This document shows, in pieces, positions 50,911-59,689 of a stretch of DNA of 64,000 nucleotides (its first letter is position 1; the number at the start of each line of letters is the position of its first letter). A model generated the notes under the pieces. The model saw only the letters and a list, made by a program, of their open reading frames with translations, was not told where the DNA came from and searched no databases. The stretch spans positions 1 through 64,000 of IMG/VR virus record IMGVR_UViG_3300035703_000008; one strand, 5' to 3'. The DNA comes from a virus. A program made the translations under genes and the position numbers.

Positions 50911-52218
50911 CCAAGGAAACAACGATGGCCAATCAGTGCCACGACGTCGATCGATCTCAGTGAGATAGGTCCTTAGATCGCGTATGCGATCTGGCTGTCG
51001 CGGTGCTGATGTGATCTGCCGCATGATGCCACGCATGTGCTCTTTGGCATTGACTTCGCTGGGATTCGATTCACGCATCACTGACAGTATGCGTTCAAAG
51101 TCCTCTTCGAAAACACCAGCACCAAAGATGTCAGGCACTAGTTCAGGCGGAGTCATGGCGCTCATGAAACTGTAGCTGATCTGATTCCAGGCCGGTCTTT
51201 GATCGTTCCAGCCATTGATCAGCTCAATGAGCTCAGGTGCGGTCTTGATGGTGAGGCCCGTGATGGCAGCGTTTACACACTGTACCACGAAAGGCTTGTC
51301 CAGGAGATATTCCCAGTTCTCTCGCCATTCTTGGAGATCCAAGCCCCAACGCACGTATTCTTCCTGCGGTCCCCAGGCATCAATGCTGCCCGTGATTTGC
51401 AGTCGCTTGAGTGCTCCTGCTTCGACCATGCGACCAAAGCGATCGATGTAGTCGCGGAACTTCTTGGGCGGCACTTTGAGATTGGTGATGATGTTGAAAG
51501 TGAGTTCGGGATTGGGATGGCTCTCCCAGAAATCCAAGCTCATATCAAACTCGCGCTGGAAGAACGGTTCTCCGCCCAGGATCTGGTAGTAGCGTATGTG
51601 GCGATATCGATCTTTCTCATCCAGGTAGCGCCAAAAATCCGCCAGCATTTTATCGTAGTTGGGGTTCCACTCTTGGTTATAACCAAAGTTCACGCCGTCC
51701 TGCTTGAACACACCGAACCTCTTGTTTTCTTCTTCCCACTTGGTGCTGAAGTGGCTGCCGCAGTACAAACAGGCCATGTTGCACACATTGTTGAAGTAGA
51801 CTTCGAGAATGGTGGGCGTGACTTCGTTGGTTTCGGGATCGATGATCAATTCCGGAGGAGTGCGATCGAGATCGTGCTGCATCAACAGCTGATATTGGCG
51901 ATCACTAGTCCCGCCCGCGGCTTCGATCTTTTCGCAGTACTGGCAACCTTCCTGTGGCCATTCGTCACGGCGCATCATCTCTCTGGCACGGATCTTGTTG
52001 GGAAGATTGTGGAAACTGGCAAAGTCGTCCACGGGTATAGGGCGTTGATCGGTCCTATGACAACTGCTGGAGGTGCCTTGGCCCAGGTACACTGTGCTCC
52101 AGGCCCACTTGAGCAGACAGGCAGTTTTGCTTCGTATGGGAAAGACTCGGGATTCTTGTTCAGGCATAATGTTATGTATCTGATCTGCCCAGACAGGTTG
52201 ATTTATCATGGTCGGCAT
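50896..52218 (-). CDS. Radical SAM protein with N-terminal SPASM-like module (minus strand)
   Basis: 440 residues from an ATG at 52218 (numbering from MPTM); an upstream ATG at 52251 would overlap the divergent gene. Core motif CNMACLYC at 146-153 and QILGGEPFF as the GGEP motif. Cys53 and Cys92/Cys95 (GCQYCEK) precede the core. Same architecture as 10890, 12972 and 24240. Opposite strand to most genes, so separately expressed. Confidence 0.82.
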   Translation of the reverse strand: MPTMINQPVWADQIHNIMPEQESRVFPIRSKTACLLKWAWSTVYLGQGTSSSCHRTDQRPIPVDDFASFHNLPNKIRAREMMRRDEWPQEGCQYCEKIEAAGGTSDRQYQLLMQHDLDRTPPELIIDPETNEVTPTILEVYFNNVCNMACLYCGSHFSTKWEEENKRFGVFKQDGVNFGYNQEWNPNYDKMLADFWRYLDEKDRYRHIRYYQILGGEPFFQREFDMSLDFWESHPNPELTFNIITNLKVPPKKFRDYIDRFGRMVEAGALKRLQITGSIDAWGPQEEYVRWGLDLQEWRENWEYLLDKPFVVQCVNAAITGLTIKTAPELIELINGWNDQRPAWNQISYSFMSAMTPPELVPDIFGAGVFEEDFERILSVMRESNPSEVNAKEHMRGIMRQITSAPRQPDRIRDLRTYLTEIDRRRGTDWPSLFPWLVDI

Positions 52219-52250
52219 GCTAGAATCGTCATAACTATCTGGAGACTGCA

Positions 52251-52526
52251 ATGAAATGGCTTAAACGACGGATCTATCGTTGGGTACAAGACGTGCGCAA
52301 CGAAGAAGAAAAAGCACAGGTCCTGACCTGCGAAGAATCGCCCACCTGGAGCGACGGCCTGCGTATCACAGTGAAACGGGTGATAGGTGGCAATATCGTG
52401 AGCTTCCGAACCTATGATCGTCGCAGAGACGAGAGCAACGAGCGCCACTACATCATCACTGATGATCAGGACTTCGATCGCGAACTGGGCAAGATGATCA
52501 CCATGGAATCCATGCGCAACACATGA
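52251..52526 (+). CDS. Small conserved phage protein
   Basis: 91 residues. MKWLKRRIYRWVQDVRNEE basic start, RITVKRVIGGNIVSFRTYDRRRDE strand pair, conserved in T4-like phages. Function unknown. Overlaps the next gene by 4 nt. Confidence 0.65.
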   Translation: MKWLKRRIYRWVQDVRNEEEKAQVLTCEESPTWSDGLRITVKRVIGGNIVSFRTYDRRRDESNERHYIITDDQDFDRELGKMITMESMRNT

Positions 52527-53602
52527 CGTTCGAACAAGACAACACACATCAATCGGAGATATATGTAATGAGCAACTATTTGACGCGCGAGTTCTCTGTA
52601 CGTCGTGAACTCATACAAGATCTCCAAAAATTGGGGTATAGGTATCATGGTACCTTGGGCAATCATCCCATTAATACTTGCATGACCGGGCATGGACGAA
52701 ACATTTACATCTGTCTAGTAGATGACATCCGCCAACTGGCCGACAAACCATTGGTAGAATTTAACACCAATGACATAGTGATCACCGACAATGTATTTTG
52801 TCGTCCAGTGAATTGTACCATGATTCCCATGCCCGAATCCTGGCGTGGTATTTTTTCCTACGTTCCCAAGATCGTCCACGAGCCTGATCGCTCTTTTGTG
52901 CTGTCCGTGAATCGTATCACGCCCGAACGCATGCATATTTTCTTGGACACTGTGCAGCATTGGCGGCATCCATGCCGCGTGATCGGCGAAGAGATACCAC
53001 AAGGGTACATGAGTTTCCGTTGTGTGCCCATGAATGTGAATCTTCCAGAAACGTTTCCCGAAGATCAGAGCCAAAAATTATGGCATAGTACCTGGGAAGA
53101 ATTGGATTTTGACAAATCTTATATCCAACCTTTCTACGAGAGATTTTCAGAATCTGGCGATTATCGGTTTGTCAATCACGATCTCAAGTTCGATGAAGTC
53201 ATGCAACGAGGTATGTTAAACATGACCATCGAAAGCTACTGTTTCGACCATGTGATCACTTACAGCGAAAAGATGATGCGAGCATTGTCCATGCCCCGGC
53301 CCTGGGTGGCATTTGGTAGCCAATTCATGATCGCACAACTCCGAGTCATGGGTTTTGATGTCATGGATGATCTGGTTGATCACAGCTACGACGAAATCGA
53401 ATTTGGTGAGCGAAAAATGCGAACCTACTCATATGCTGCAGTCACGGCAGCAGAAACATTGAAGTGGCCAGACATACGAGATCGTTGCTATCAGGCCGCT
53501 GAACACAATCAACAGATTTTGCAGTCCTGGAGCCAAGACTGGAAAAATGACTATGCACAATGGCGGAGCGATCTATTAGATTTTCTTGGCTCCACTGCAT
53601 GA
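52523..53602 (+). CDS. Putative exostosin/GT10-like glycosyltransferase
   Basis: 359 residues. VITYSEKMMRALSMPRPWVAFGSQ aligns with the TEKT-KP donor motif, followed by MGFDVMDDLVDHSYDEI as in the protein at 45933, with which it seems most closely related. Start ATG 52523 overlaps the previous stop. A hairpin follows the stop codon. Confidence 0.48.
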   Translation: MTFEQDNTHQSEIYVMSNYLTREFSVRRELIQDLQKLGYRYHGTLGNHPINTCMTGHGRNIYICLVDDIRQLADKPLVEFNTNDIVITDNVFCRPVNCTMIPMPESWRGIFSYVPKIVHEPDRSFVLSVNRITPERMHIFLDTVQHWRHPCRVIGEEIPQGYMSFRCVPMNVNLPETFPEDQSQKLWHSTWEELDFDKSYIQPFYERFSESGDYRFVNHDLKFDEVMQRGMLNMTIESYCFDHVITYSEKMMRALSMPRPWVAFGSQFMIAQLRVMGFDVMDDLVDHSYDEIEFGERKMRTYSYAAVTAAETLKWPDIRDRCYQAAEHNQQILQSWSQDWKNDYAQWRSDLLDFLGSTA

Positions 53603-53623
53603 TGCTCAGCCTATGAGCATCAT
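53599..53623. other. 10-bp hairpin without U-tract
   Basis: ATGATGCTCA (53599-) and TGAGCATCAT form a 10-bp stem with loop GCCTA, directly after the gene stop. It is followed by A-rich sequence, so a classic intrinsic terminator is not clear. May stabilise or separate the transcripts. Confidence 0.5.
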
Positions 53624-53675
53624 AGAAAAAAAGTAATAAAAAACACGAAAAAATAGCTCGACTCTATGATATATA

Positions 53676-53693
53676 CTCAGTACAATTACTGAG
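53676..53693. other. Inverted repeat CTCAGTA/TACTGAG
   Basis: Perfect 7-bp inverted repeat with loop CAAT, seven bases before the GTTGAC palindrome of the ahp operon promoter. Could be an operator for a peroxide or phage regulator. Confidence 0.35.
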
Positions 53694-53700
53694 AAACCAG

Positions 53701-53730
53701 TTGACTTTGTCAACGGTGTTGTATTAAAAT
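53701..53730 (+). promoter_or_regulatory. Putative promoter of the ahp-isc operon
   Basis: TTGACT 53701-53706, 18-bp spacer, TAAAAT 53725-53730. The -35 lies in a perfect palindrome GTTGAC-TTT-GTCAAC (53700-53714), a candidate operator. AAGGAG follows at about 53731 before the small ORF at 53745. Confidence 0.5.
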
Positions 53731-53744
53731 CAAGGAGCGATTAC

Positions 53745-53816
53745 ATGAGCTATCGTGAACGTTTTGATTATCTAAAAACCTATCATTGCCCCACCTGCGT
53801 GATGCCACGCCGGTAA
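53745..53816 (+). CDS. 23-residue peptide with CPTC motif upstream of ahpC
   Basis: ATG 53745 to TAA 53816 with an excellent AAGGAG site. MSYRERFDYLKTYHCPTCVM. It ends 36 nt before ahpC. The C-x2-C pair could act as a redox-active or metal-binding microprotein, or the ORF could be a leader peptide that regulates the operon. Only position and ribosome site support it. Confidence 0.45.
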   Translation: MSYRERFDYLKTYHCPTCVMPRR

Positions 53817-53852
53817 GCAATTTGTTTCACCTCCCTCAACAAAAGGAAAACC

Positions 53853-54416
53853 ATGAACCTTATCAACAAACCCATCCCCGAATTCCGTACCCAGGCCTTC
53901 CACAACGGCAAGTTCGTGGAAGTCTCCAACGAAAGCGTAAAAGGCAAATGGACTGTGTTCATTTTCATGCCCGCGGCATTCACATTCAACTGCCCCACCG
54001 AGATCGAAGATGCTGCCGACAACTATGCTGCTTTCCAAGCAGCCGGTGCCGAAGTCTACATCGTCACGACTGACACACACTTCAGCCACAAAGTATGGCA
54101 CGAGACTAGCCCTGCAGTTGGCAAGGCCCTGTTCCCCTTGGTGGGAGATCCCACCCATGCCATGACCCGAGGATTTGGTGTTCACATCGAAGAAGAAGGT
54201 CTGGCACTGCGCGGCACTTTCATCGTCAATCCCGAAGGCCAGGTCAAGACAGCAGAAGTACACAGCAACGAAATCGCGCGTGATGTGCAAGAAACCCTGC
54301 GCAAGCTCAAAGCTGCACAATACACCGCTGCCAATCCTGGCCAAGTGTGCCCGGCCAAATGGAAAGAAGGTGCTGCCACCATCGCTCCCAGCCTTGACCT
54401 TGTAGGCAAGATCTAA
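53853..54416 (+). CDS. ahpC: Alkyl hydroperoxide reductase C (peroxiredoxin)
   Basis: 187 residues, same as E. coli AhpC. FTFNCPTE carries the peroxidatic Cys47 and [11 protein letters not shown] the resolving Cys166; the C-terminal DLVGKI is typical. Reduces hydrogen peroxide and alkyl hydroperoxides with AhpF (56468) as electron donor. AAGGAAAA precedes the start. Confidence 0.96.
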   Translation: MNLINKPIPEFRTQAFHNGKFVEVSNESVKGKWTVFIFMPAAFTFNCPTEIEDAADNYAAFQAAGAEVYIVTTDTHFSHKVWHETSPAVGKALFPLVGDPTHAMTRGFGVHIEEEGLALRGTFIVNPEGQVKTAEVHSNEIARDVQETLRKLKAAQYTAANPGQVCPAKWKEGAATIAPSLDLVGKI

Positions 54417-54617
54417 ATGAACCAATGGCTTCAGGCCAACATAGATGCCCTCACTCACTTGGGCATCTATGCTCTCATCGCTTACATGATCTTCGTGATC
54501 GTGATGATATGCCGCGAGAGTGGTGTGCCCAGGTCTGGAGTGATCTGGGTCTTCATCGCCTTGGGCGGAGGATTTACTGGATGGATAGTCAAAGACATCA
54601 TCCAGTGGTTTTTATAG
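54417..54617 (+). CDS. Small membrane protein (DUF2788-like, tentative)
   Basis: 66 residues, starting directly after the ahpC stop. Two hydrophobic segments ([13 protein letters not shown] and [17 protein letters not shown]) with a KDIIQWFL end. The C-terminal pattern recalls small betaproteobacterial membrane proteins of the DUF2788 type. Role unknown; could support the redox operon at the membrane. Confidence 0.5.
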   Translation: MNQWLQANIDALTHLGIYALIAYMIFVIVMICRESGVPRSGVIWVFIALGGGFTGWIVKDIIQWFL

Positions 54618-54625
54618 GACGAAAA

Positions 54626-55834
54626 ATGAATACCCCGATTTACCTCGACTACTCCGCAACGACCCCTATTGATCCACGGGTTGTGGACGCCATGCTGCCG
54701 TTCCTGCGCCAGGACTTCGGTAATCCAGCCTCGCGCAGCCATGCCTTTGGTTGGCGAGCTGAGGAGGCTGTTGAAGCTGCGCGCCAACAAGTTGCCGATT
54801 TGGTGAACTGCGACGCAAAGGAACTCGTCTGGACCTCTGGCGCTACCGAGTCGATCAACCTCGCACTCAAGGGCGCTGCCCACTTCTACAAAGACAAAGG
54901 CCAACACATCATTTCGGTCAAGACCGAACACAAGGCAACGCTAGACACCTGCCGTGAACTCGAGCGCGAAGGCTATGCGCTCACACTCCTCGATGTGCAA
55001 GAGGATGGCCTCATCGACCTGGCCGCGCTCGAGGCTGCCATGCGTCCCGACACCATCCTGGTCTCGGTCATGCTGGTTAATAACGAGATCGGTGTCATTC
55101 AAGATGTGCAAGCCATTGGTGAGCTCTGTCGGGCGCGCGGCATTATTTTTCACATCGATGCCGCCCAGGCGACCGGCAAGGTTGCGATCGACCTCGCTTC
55201 ACTGAAGTGCGACCTCATGTCTTTTTCGGCTCACAAAACCTATGGCCCCAAAGGGATTGGGGCGCTGTTTGTCCGTCGAAAGCCACGCGTGCGGCTTGAG
55301 CCACTGATTCACGGGGGCGGGCATGAGCGTGGCATGCGCTCTGGAACCCTTCCCACCCATCAAATTGTTGGCATGGGTGAGGCTTTTCGCCTCGCTCAGC
55401 TCGAGATGTCTACCGAGAACGAGCGCATTCGAGCCCTTCGCGATCGGCTGTGGGCAGGTCTCTCAGAAATGGAAGCGGTGTACCTGAATGGAGACCTCGA
55501 CCAGCGAGTGCCGCACAACCTCAATGTCAGCTTCAATTATGTCGAGGGCGAGTCGCTACTCATGGCTGTGAAGGACATCGCTGTCTCATCCGGATCAGCC
55601 TGCACCAGTGCCAGCCTCGAGCCCTCGTATGTCTTGCGTGCCCTTGGCCGCAGCGATGAGCTGGCGCACTCATCCATTCGCTTTTCGGTGGGGCGCTTTA
55701 CCACCACGGAAGAGGTCGACTTCACCATTGCGCTCATGAAAGACCGGGTGGCCAAATTGCGCGAGATGTCTCCCTTGTGGGAGCTCGTGCACGAGGGAAT
55801 CGACCTCAACACCATTCAATGGGCAGCACACTAA
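54626..55834 (+). CDS. iscS: Cysteine desulfurase
   Basis: 402 residues, near E. coli IscS (404). [14 protein letters not shown] start, [10 protein letters not shown] with PLP-Lys204, and [17 protein letters not shown] with the catalytic Cys326; the C-terminal [11 protein letters not shown] is typical of the group I IscS tail that docks IscU. Supplies sulfur for Fe-S clusters. Codon use (many CTC, CGC, GGG) differs from the flanking genes and the protein looks betaproteobacterial, so recent acquisition from a host is likely. No iscU, iscA or hscBA nearby. Confidence 0.95.
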   Translation: MNTPIYLDYSATTPIDPRVVDAMLPFLRQDFGNPASRSHAFGWRAEEAVEAARQQVADLVNCDAKELVWTSGATESINLALKGAAHFYKDKGQHIISVKTEHKATLDTCRELEREGYALTLLDVQEDGLIDLAALEAAMRPDTILVSVMLVNNEIGVIQDVQAIGELCRARGIIFHIDAAQATGKVAIDLASLKCDLMSFSAHKTYGPKGIGALFVRRKPRVRLEPLIHGGGHERGMRSGTLPTHQIVGMGEAFRLAQLEMSTENERIRALRDRLWAGLSEMEAVYLNGDLDQRVPHNLNVSFNYVEGESLLMAVKDIAVSSGSACTSASLEPSYVLRALGRSDELAHSSIRFSVGRFTTTEEVDFTIALMKDRVAKLREMSPLWELVHEGIDLNTIQWAAH

Positions 55835-55844
55835 AGGATAAAAT

Positions 55845-56474
55845 ATGTTAGAAACCATCTGTGACACCATGCTTGAAGCTTACCGACGCAACTGGATCAC
55901 CAGCCGCGACGGCAATGTTTCGATACGTCATCATGACCGTGACCATTTCTACATCACTCCTTCGGGCGTGCGAAAACAAACTTTACAGCCTGATCAATTC
56001 AAGAAGATTGGGCTGATGTCCAATGGCTCCTGGTCTGAGTTGCCTTACACTGATATCAGTGCCCAACTACGACCCAGTGGGGAAATACCATTGCATTTTG
56101 GTCTTCAGAAGATGATGGGACAGCATGGGCATGATGTGAGAGTGGTCATGCATTTCCATCCCACCTATTGCGTGGCTGCCATGCATGCTGGCATCGAACT
56201 AGCAGACCTGGCCCAGGATTTCCCTGAACTGAGTCGCTATACTCGGGTCGGCAAGAATGTCGGGGACGTTGCCCCCATCAGCCAGGAACTGGCAGATCAA
56301 TGCTTTGAGAGTTTTAAACTAAACAGCCAGGGATTCATCGATTATGACATCGTGGGTATCCGAGGGCATGGTGTGGTCAGTATCGATACATCACCATGGC
56401 GCGCATTCGAGCATATCGAGCGCCTGGAACACATCTGCCAGATCGTGCTGGCGTCAGGAAAAATACAATGCTAG
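55845..56474 (+). CDS. Class II aldolase/adducin family protein
   Basis: 209 residues. SRDGNVSIRHHD and FYITPSGVRKQ are family start motifs; VVMHFHPTYCVAAM gives the metal His pair and GIRGHGVVSI the third His. Zinc-dependent fold acting on phosphosugars or related substrates. Between iscS and ahpF in the operon; overlaps ahpF by 7 nt. The specific reaction is unknown. Confidence 0.8.
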   Translation: MLETICDTMLEAYRRNWITSRDGNVSIRHHDRDHFYITPSGVRKQTLQPDQFKKIGLMSNGSWSELPYTDISAQLRPSGEIPLHFGLQKMMGQHGHDVRVVMHFHPTYCVAAMHAGIELADLAQDFPELSRYTRVGKNVGDVAPISQELADQCFESFKLNSQGFIDYDIVGIRGHGVVSIDTSPWRAFEHIERLEHICQIVLASGKIQC

Positions 56475-57961
56475 ATACCGCTATCAAACAACAACTAGCT
56501 CAATACCTTGCCTTGATGGAAGGTGACATCACTGTCCGGGTCAGTGCCGGCGACAACCGCGAAATGACCGAACTGGTCAATGAACTGGCTTCAATGTCCT
56601 CGAAGATACATGTAGAGCAGGCCGAATTGCCACACACTCCCAGTTTCCAAATCGGTGACCGCGTGACATTTGCAGGCGTGCCCATGGGACACGAATTCAC
56701 TAGCCTGATCATGGCCTTGCTACAGGTCAGCGGACGCCGGCCCAAGATCGAAGACAAAATCGTCGATCAGATCAAAGCGATCCGCGGCGACTATGAGTTC
56801 ACTACCTACATCAGTCTTTCGTGCCACAACTGTCCGGATGTGGTGCAAGCACTCAACATCATGTCAGTGCTGAATCCCGGTATCCGTCATGTCATGGTGG
56901 ATGGGGCCGAGTTCAAGGCCGAAGTGGAGGCCAAAAACATCATGGCCGTGCCTTATGTGGAACTCAACGGCGAAGCATTTGGATCTGGTCGCATGACCGT
57001 GGAAGAGATCTTGGCTAAAATGGGTAGCCAAGCCGATGTGTCAGACATCGATGGTCGTGAGTATGATGTGTTAGTCATAGGTGGCGGTCCCGCTGGCGCC
57101 AGTGCTGCCGTGTATGCTGCCCGCAAAGGCATCCGCACTGGGATCGTGAGTGAACGCTTTGGCGGACAAGTAATGGACACCATGGGCATCGAGAACCTGA
57201 TCGGTACACGGTACACAGAAGGTCCCAAGCTCGTGGCACAGTTAGAAGAACATGTACGAGAGTATCCCGTAGACATCCACAACCTACAGCGTGCTAAAAG
57301 CATCAAACGCAACAAACTTGTAGAAGTAGAACTGGAGTCAGGTGCCACGCTACGATCAAAGACTGTGATCATCGCCACAGGTGCCCGCTGGCGTAATCTC
57401 GGCGTGCCCGGTGAGGCTGAATTCCGGAACCGCGGTGTTGCCTACTGTCCGCACTGCGACGGTCCTTTGTTCAAAGGCCGGCATGTTGCTGTGATAGGTG
57501 GTGGCAACTCGGGAGTTGAAGCAGCCATTGACCTCGCCGGCATCGTGAGTCATGTCACTGTGTTCGAATTCATGCCAGACCTCAAGGCCGACGCTGTGCT
57601 ACAGCAACGACTCTTCAGCCTACCCAACGTCACTGTATTAAAGAATGTGCAGGTCACTGAGATCCTAGGAGATCAACGAGTCATGGGCATGACCTATCAA
57701 CAACGCGACACCGGTGAGGTCAAACAGATCGATCTAGCCGGTGTGTTTGTGCAGATTGGTCTGGTGCCCAATACCGAGTTTGTGGACGTGGACAAGGATC
57801 GTTTTGGCCAGATCGTTGTTGATTCCCACGGTGCCACATCAATGCCCGGTGTGTTTGCTGCCGGCGATTGCACCACCGAGCCCTACAAGCAGATCATCAT
57901 CTCAATGGGTGCTGGTGCTGGTGCTGCCTTGGGTGCGTTTGATTACATGATCCGCAACTAA
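56468..57961 (+). CDS. ahpF: Alkyl hydroperoxide reductase subunit F
   Basis: 497 residues from ATG 56468. The N-terminal tandem thioredoxin-like domain has SLSCHNCPDVVQALN; the FAD/NADH reductase part has VLVIGGGPAGASAAVYAARKG, the redox pair CPHCDGPLF and the FAAGDCTTEPYKQIIIS C-terminus. Complete and like the E. coli enzyme (521). Recharges AhpC with NADH. Followed at once by a strong terminator. Confidence 0.96.
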   Translation: MLDTAIKQQLAQYLALMEGDITVRVSAGDNREMTELVNELASMSSKIHVEQAELPHTPSFQIGDRVTFAGVPMGHEFTSLIMALLQVSGRRPKIEDKIVDQIKAIRGDYEFTTYISLSCHNCPDVVQALNIMSVLNPGIRHVMVDGAEFKAEVEAKNIMAVPYVELNGEAFGSGRMTVEEILAKMGSQADVSDIDGREYDVLVIGGGPAGASAAVYAARKGIRTGIVSERFGGQVMDTMGIENLIGTRYTEGPKLVAQLEEHVREYPVDIHNLQRAKSIKRNKLVEVELESGATLRSKTVIIATGARWRNLGVPGEAEFRNRGVAYCPHCDGPLFKGRHVAVIGGGNSGVEAAIDLAGIVSHVTVFEFMPDLKADAVLQQRLFSLPNVTVLKNVQVTEILGDQRVMGMTYQQRDTGEVKQIDLAGVFVQIGLVPNTEFVDVDKDRFGQIVVDSHGATSMPGVFAAGDCTTEPYKQIIISMGAGAGAALGAFDYMIRN

Positions 57962-57965
57962 AAGA

Positions 57966-57990
57966 AAAACCGCCCCCAGGGGGCGGTTTT
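57966..57990. terminator. Bidirectional intrinsic terminator
   Basis: Stem AAAACCGCCC / GGGCGGTTTT around loop CCAGG, with a T-run at the 3' end and an A-run at the 5' end, so it can work in both directions. Ends the ahp-isc operon and the convergent minus-strand pair. Confidence 0.9.
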
Positions 57991-58075
57991 GCCAGTTACG
58001 ATCATCTGGCTCGGATCTCTCACACCGACGAATAATTGATTAGATTTATTTAATCGTACAACTGTTACAAATCAG

Positions 58076-58237
58076 TTACTTTTTCTGGCACCGACCTTCG
58101 ACTCGGAAACTGGAAAATTTCAACTGATAGGTCATGGTAGAAAGCACTGTTTCGCAGGCGTGTTGATCAGGGAATGTGAGTTCGACCCGGCCGGGTTGAT
58201 CCTGGGGATTATTCGAGTGTACTGCTATCAGTATCAT
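58076..58237 (-). CDS. 53-residue small protein (minus strand)
   Basis: ATG at 58237 to TAA at 58076 on the minus strand, overlapping the 3' end of the phosphoesterase gene by 29 nt. MILIAVHSNNPQDQPGRVEL, then TFPDQHACETVLSTMTYQLK and an FRVEGRCQKK end. Codon pattern looks coding and the frame is open throughout. Function unknown; co-transcribed with the phosphoesterase. Confidence 0.6.
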   Translation of the reverse strand: MILIAVHSNNPQDQPGRVELTFPDQHACETVLSTMTYQLKFSSFRVEGRCQKK

Positions 58238-58997
58238 TATCCACATAGGTTTTCTCCTGGGTCCAGGTCACGATCTCCCAGCGACCGTCATGATGTTCGA
58301 CCAGGGCTGTGCATGATTCCACCCAGTCCCCATCGTTCATGTAGCGTATGCCATCTATGACCTTGATCTCTGCATGATGTATGTGCCCGCAAATCACGCC
58401 ATCGAATCCACGCTTGCGGCAGTAGACAGCGAGATTGCGCTCGAACTGGAATATGAAATCCACGGCCTGCTTGACCCTGCGCTTGAGGTAGCTGCTGAGA
58501 CTCCAATATCCAAATCCCAGGCGGTGTCGTAGATGATTGAATCGCGTGTTGAGCCACAGTACCGCATCGTAGGCACGATCTCCCAGGAAGCTGATCCAAG
58601 GTGCCAGATCACTGATGCCATCAAAGAGATCACCGTGCGTGACCAGATACCTCATCCCGTCCGCACCGCGATGCTCGGCTTGGTTGCAGATCTCTACACG
58701 CCCGAATGTGATGCCCATGGGTATCATGGGTCGCAGGAACTCGTCGTGATTGCCGGCCACATACACCACCCGGGTGCCACGCTTGGCATGTCCCAGTACA
58801 CGGCGCACCACATTGCTGTGGCTCTGGCGCCAGCGGAAACGATTCTGTTGCACCCTCCAACCGTCGATGATGTCACCCACGAGATACAGGGTGTCGCAGG
58901 TATGATGTTTGAGGAAATTGTTGAGCAAATCGGCCTTGCAATCGCGCGTGCCAAGATGTACATCACTGACAAAGATGCTACGGTAGGTGCGTTGCAT
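58209..58997 (-). CDS. LpxH-like metallophosphoesterase
   Basis: 262 residues on the minus strand. The calcineurin-type metal motifs are complete: VSDVHLG, LVGDIIDGW, VAGNHDEF, VTHGDLFD and CGHIHHAEI. The length and the NHLRHRLGFGYWSLSSYLK insert match the bacterial UDP-2,3-diacylglucosamine diphosphatase family (LpxH-like). In a phage it could alter lipid A precursors or hydrolyse another nucleotide diphosphate; not decided. Confidence 0.82.
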   Translation of the reverse strand: MQRTYRSIFVSDVHLGTRDCKADLLNNFLKHHTCDTLYLVGDIIDGWRVQQNRFRWRQSHSNVVRRVLGHAKRGTRVVYVAGNHDEFLRPMIPMGITFGRVEICNQAEHRGADGMRYLVTHGDLFDGISDLAPWISFLGDRAYDAVLWLNTRFNHLRHRLGFGYWSLSSYLKRRVKQAVDFIFQFERNLAVYCRKRGFDGVICGHIHHAEIKVIDGIRYMNDGDWVESCTALVEHHDGRWEIVTWTQEKTYVDNDTDSSTLE

Positions 58998-59077
58998 CTA
59001 GATATTTATAGCATGCCGGGTTGTTGTTTGTTACATCAATAAGACACCAGATACAGTAAATCATCAGTAAATAGAGA

Positions 59078-59662
59078 ATGGAACTCATAAAAGTAAATCA
59101 AGACTTGATCGCCAAGTTTCCTTATCCTGGAGATGTGTATGATCTCTATGATTCTATCCGATCCAAGCTGGATGTGTTGTTTTCTCGTGGAAATCATTGG
59201 ATACGCATGGATGACGGGGTTTCTACCTACAAAGATCAAGAATTCCCCGAGCAAGGCACTGGACTGCATCACTGGCCTGAGTTGCGACCTTTCCTAGACT
59301 GTGTCTGGCCCAGTGTGAAAGAGTATGCCAGACTGGTGGACCTTGATCCTGAAAGATGTGAGATCCGTACCATGTGGGCCAACATATATCATCCCGGCGG
59401 TCGTGTCAATCGCCATCGGCATTTTTACACCGACAAACTGCCCACTTTCTCGTTGATATGCTATCTAGTAAGACCGCCTGAGTCAGGGAATCTGTTTGTC
59501 TCAGTGCCCGGGGAGGACGATGTCGTGGTCAAAGAGATCGACTATGCCGAGGGCGACATCGTGATTTTCCCCAGTCGCAGGCTGCACTGGAGCGGGCCAA
59601 ATCTCAGCGACCAAGATCGTGTGTTGATCGCATTTGACTGGTATCAGACACCGAGCGGTTGA
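59078..59662 (+). CDS. 2OG-Fe(II) oxygenase family protein
   Basis: 194 residues. MWANIYHPGGRVNRHRHFY has the first His ligands, SLICYLVRPPESGNLFV the conserved strand pair, and DIVIFPSRRLHWSGPNLSDQDRVLIAFDWY the distal His and Arg of the phage-type family (TIGR02466-like). Oxidises an unknown substrate. Followed immediately by the promoter of the structured RNA. Confidence 0.75.
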   Translation: MELIKVNQDLIAKFPYPGDVYDLYDSIRSKLDVLFSRGNHWIRMDDGVSTYKDQEFPEQGTGLHHWPELRPFLDCVWPSVKEYARLVDLDPERCEIRTMWANIYHPGGRVNRHRHFYTDKLPTFSLICYLVRPPESGNLFVSVPGEDDVVVKEIDYAEGDIVIFPSRRLHWSGPNLSDQDRVLIAFDWYQTPSG

Positions 59663-59687
59663 CCATTAAATAGCACGATGCTATACT
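59659..59687 (+). promoter_or_regulatory. Sigma70 promoter for the structured RNA
   Basis: TTGACC 59659-59664, 17-bp spacer, TATACT 59682-59687, in the GCGGTTGACC context shared with 30471 and 47043. Starts in the last codons of the oxygenase gene. Expected start about 59694. Confidence 0.8.
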
Positions 59688-59689
59688 AG

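Noticed and set aside
51199-52254. Long + strand ORF of 351 codons
   Set aside because: It is antisense to the radical SAM gene at 50896-52218, whose cluster motif and GGEP motif are clear; its translation has no family features.
57000-57961. Plain thioredoxin reductase
   Set aside because: The N-terminal tandem thioredoxin-like domain with CHNC and the partner ahpC make AhpF the right call.
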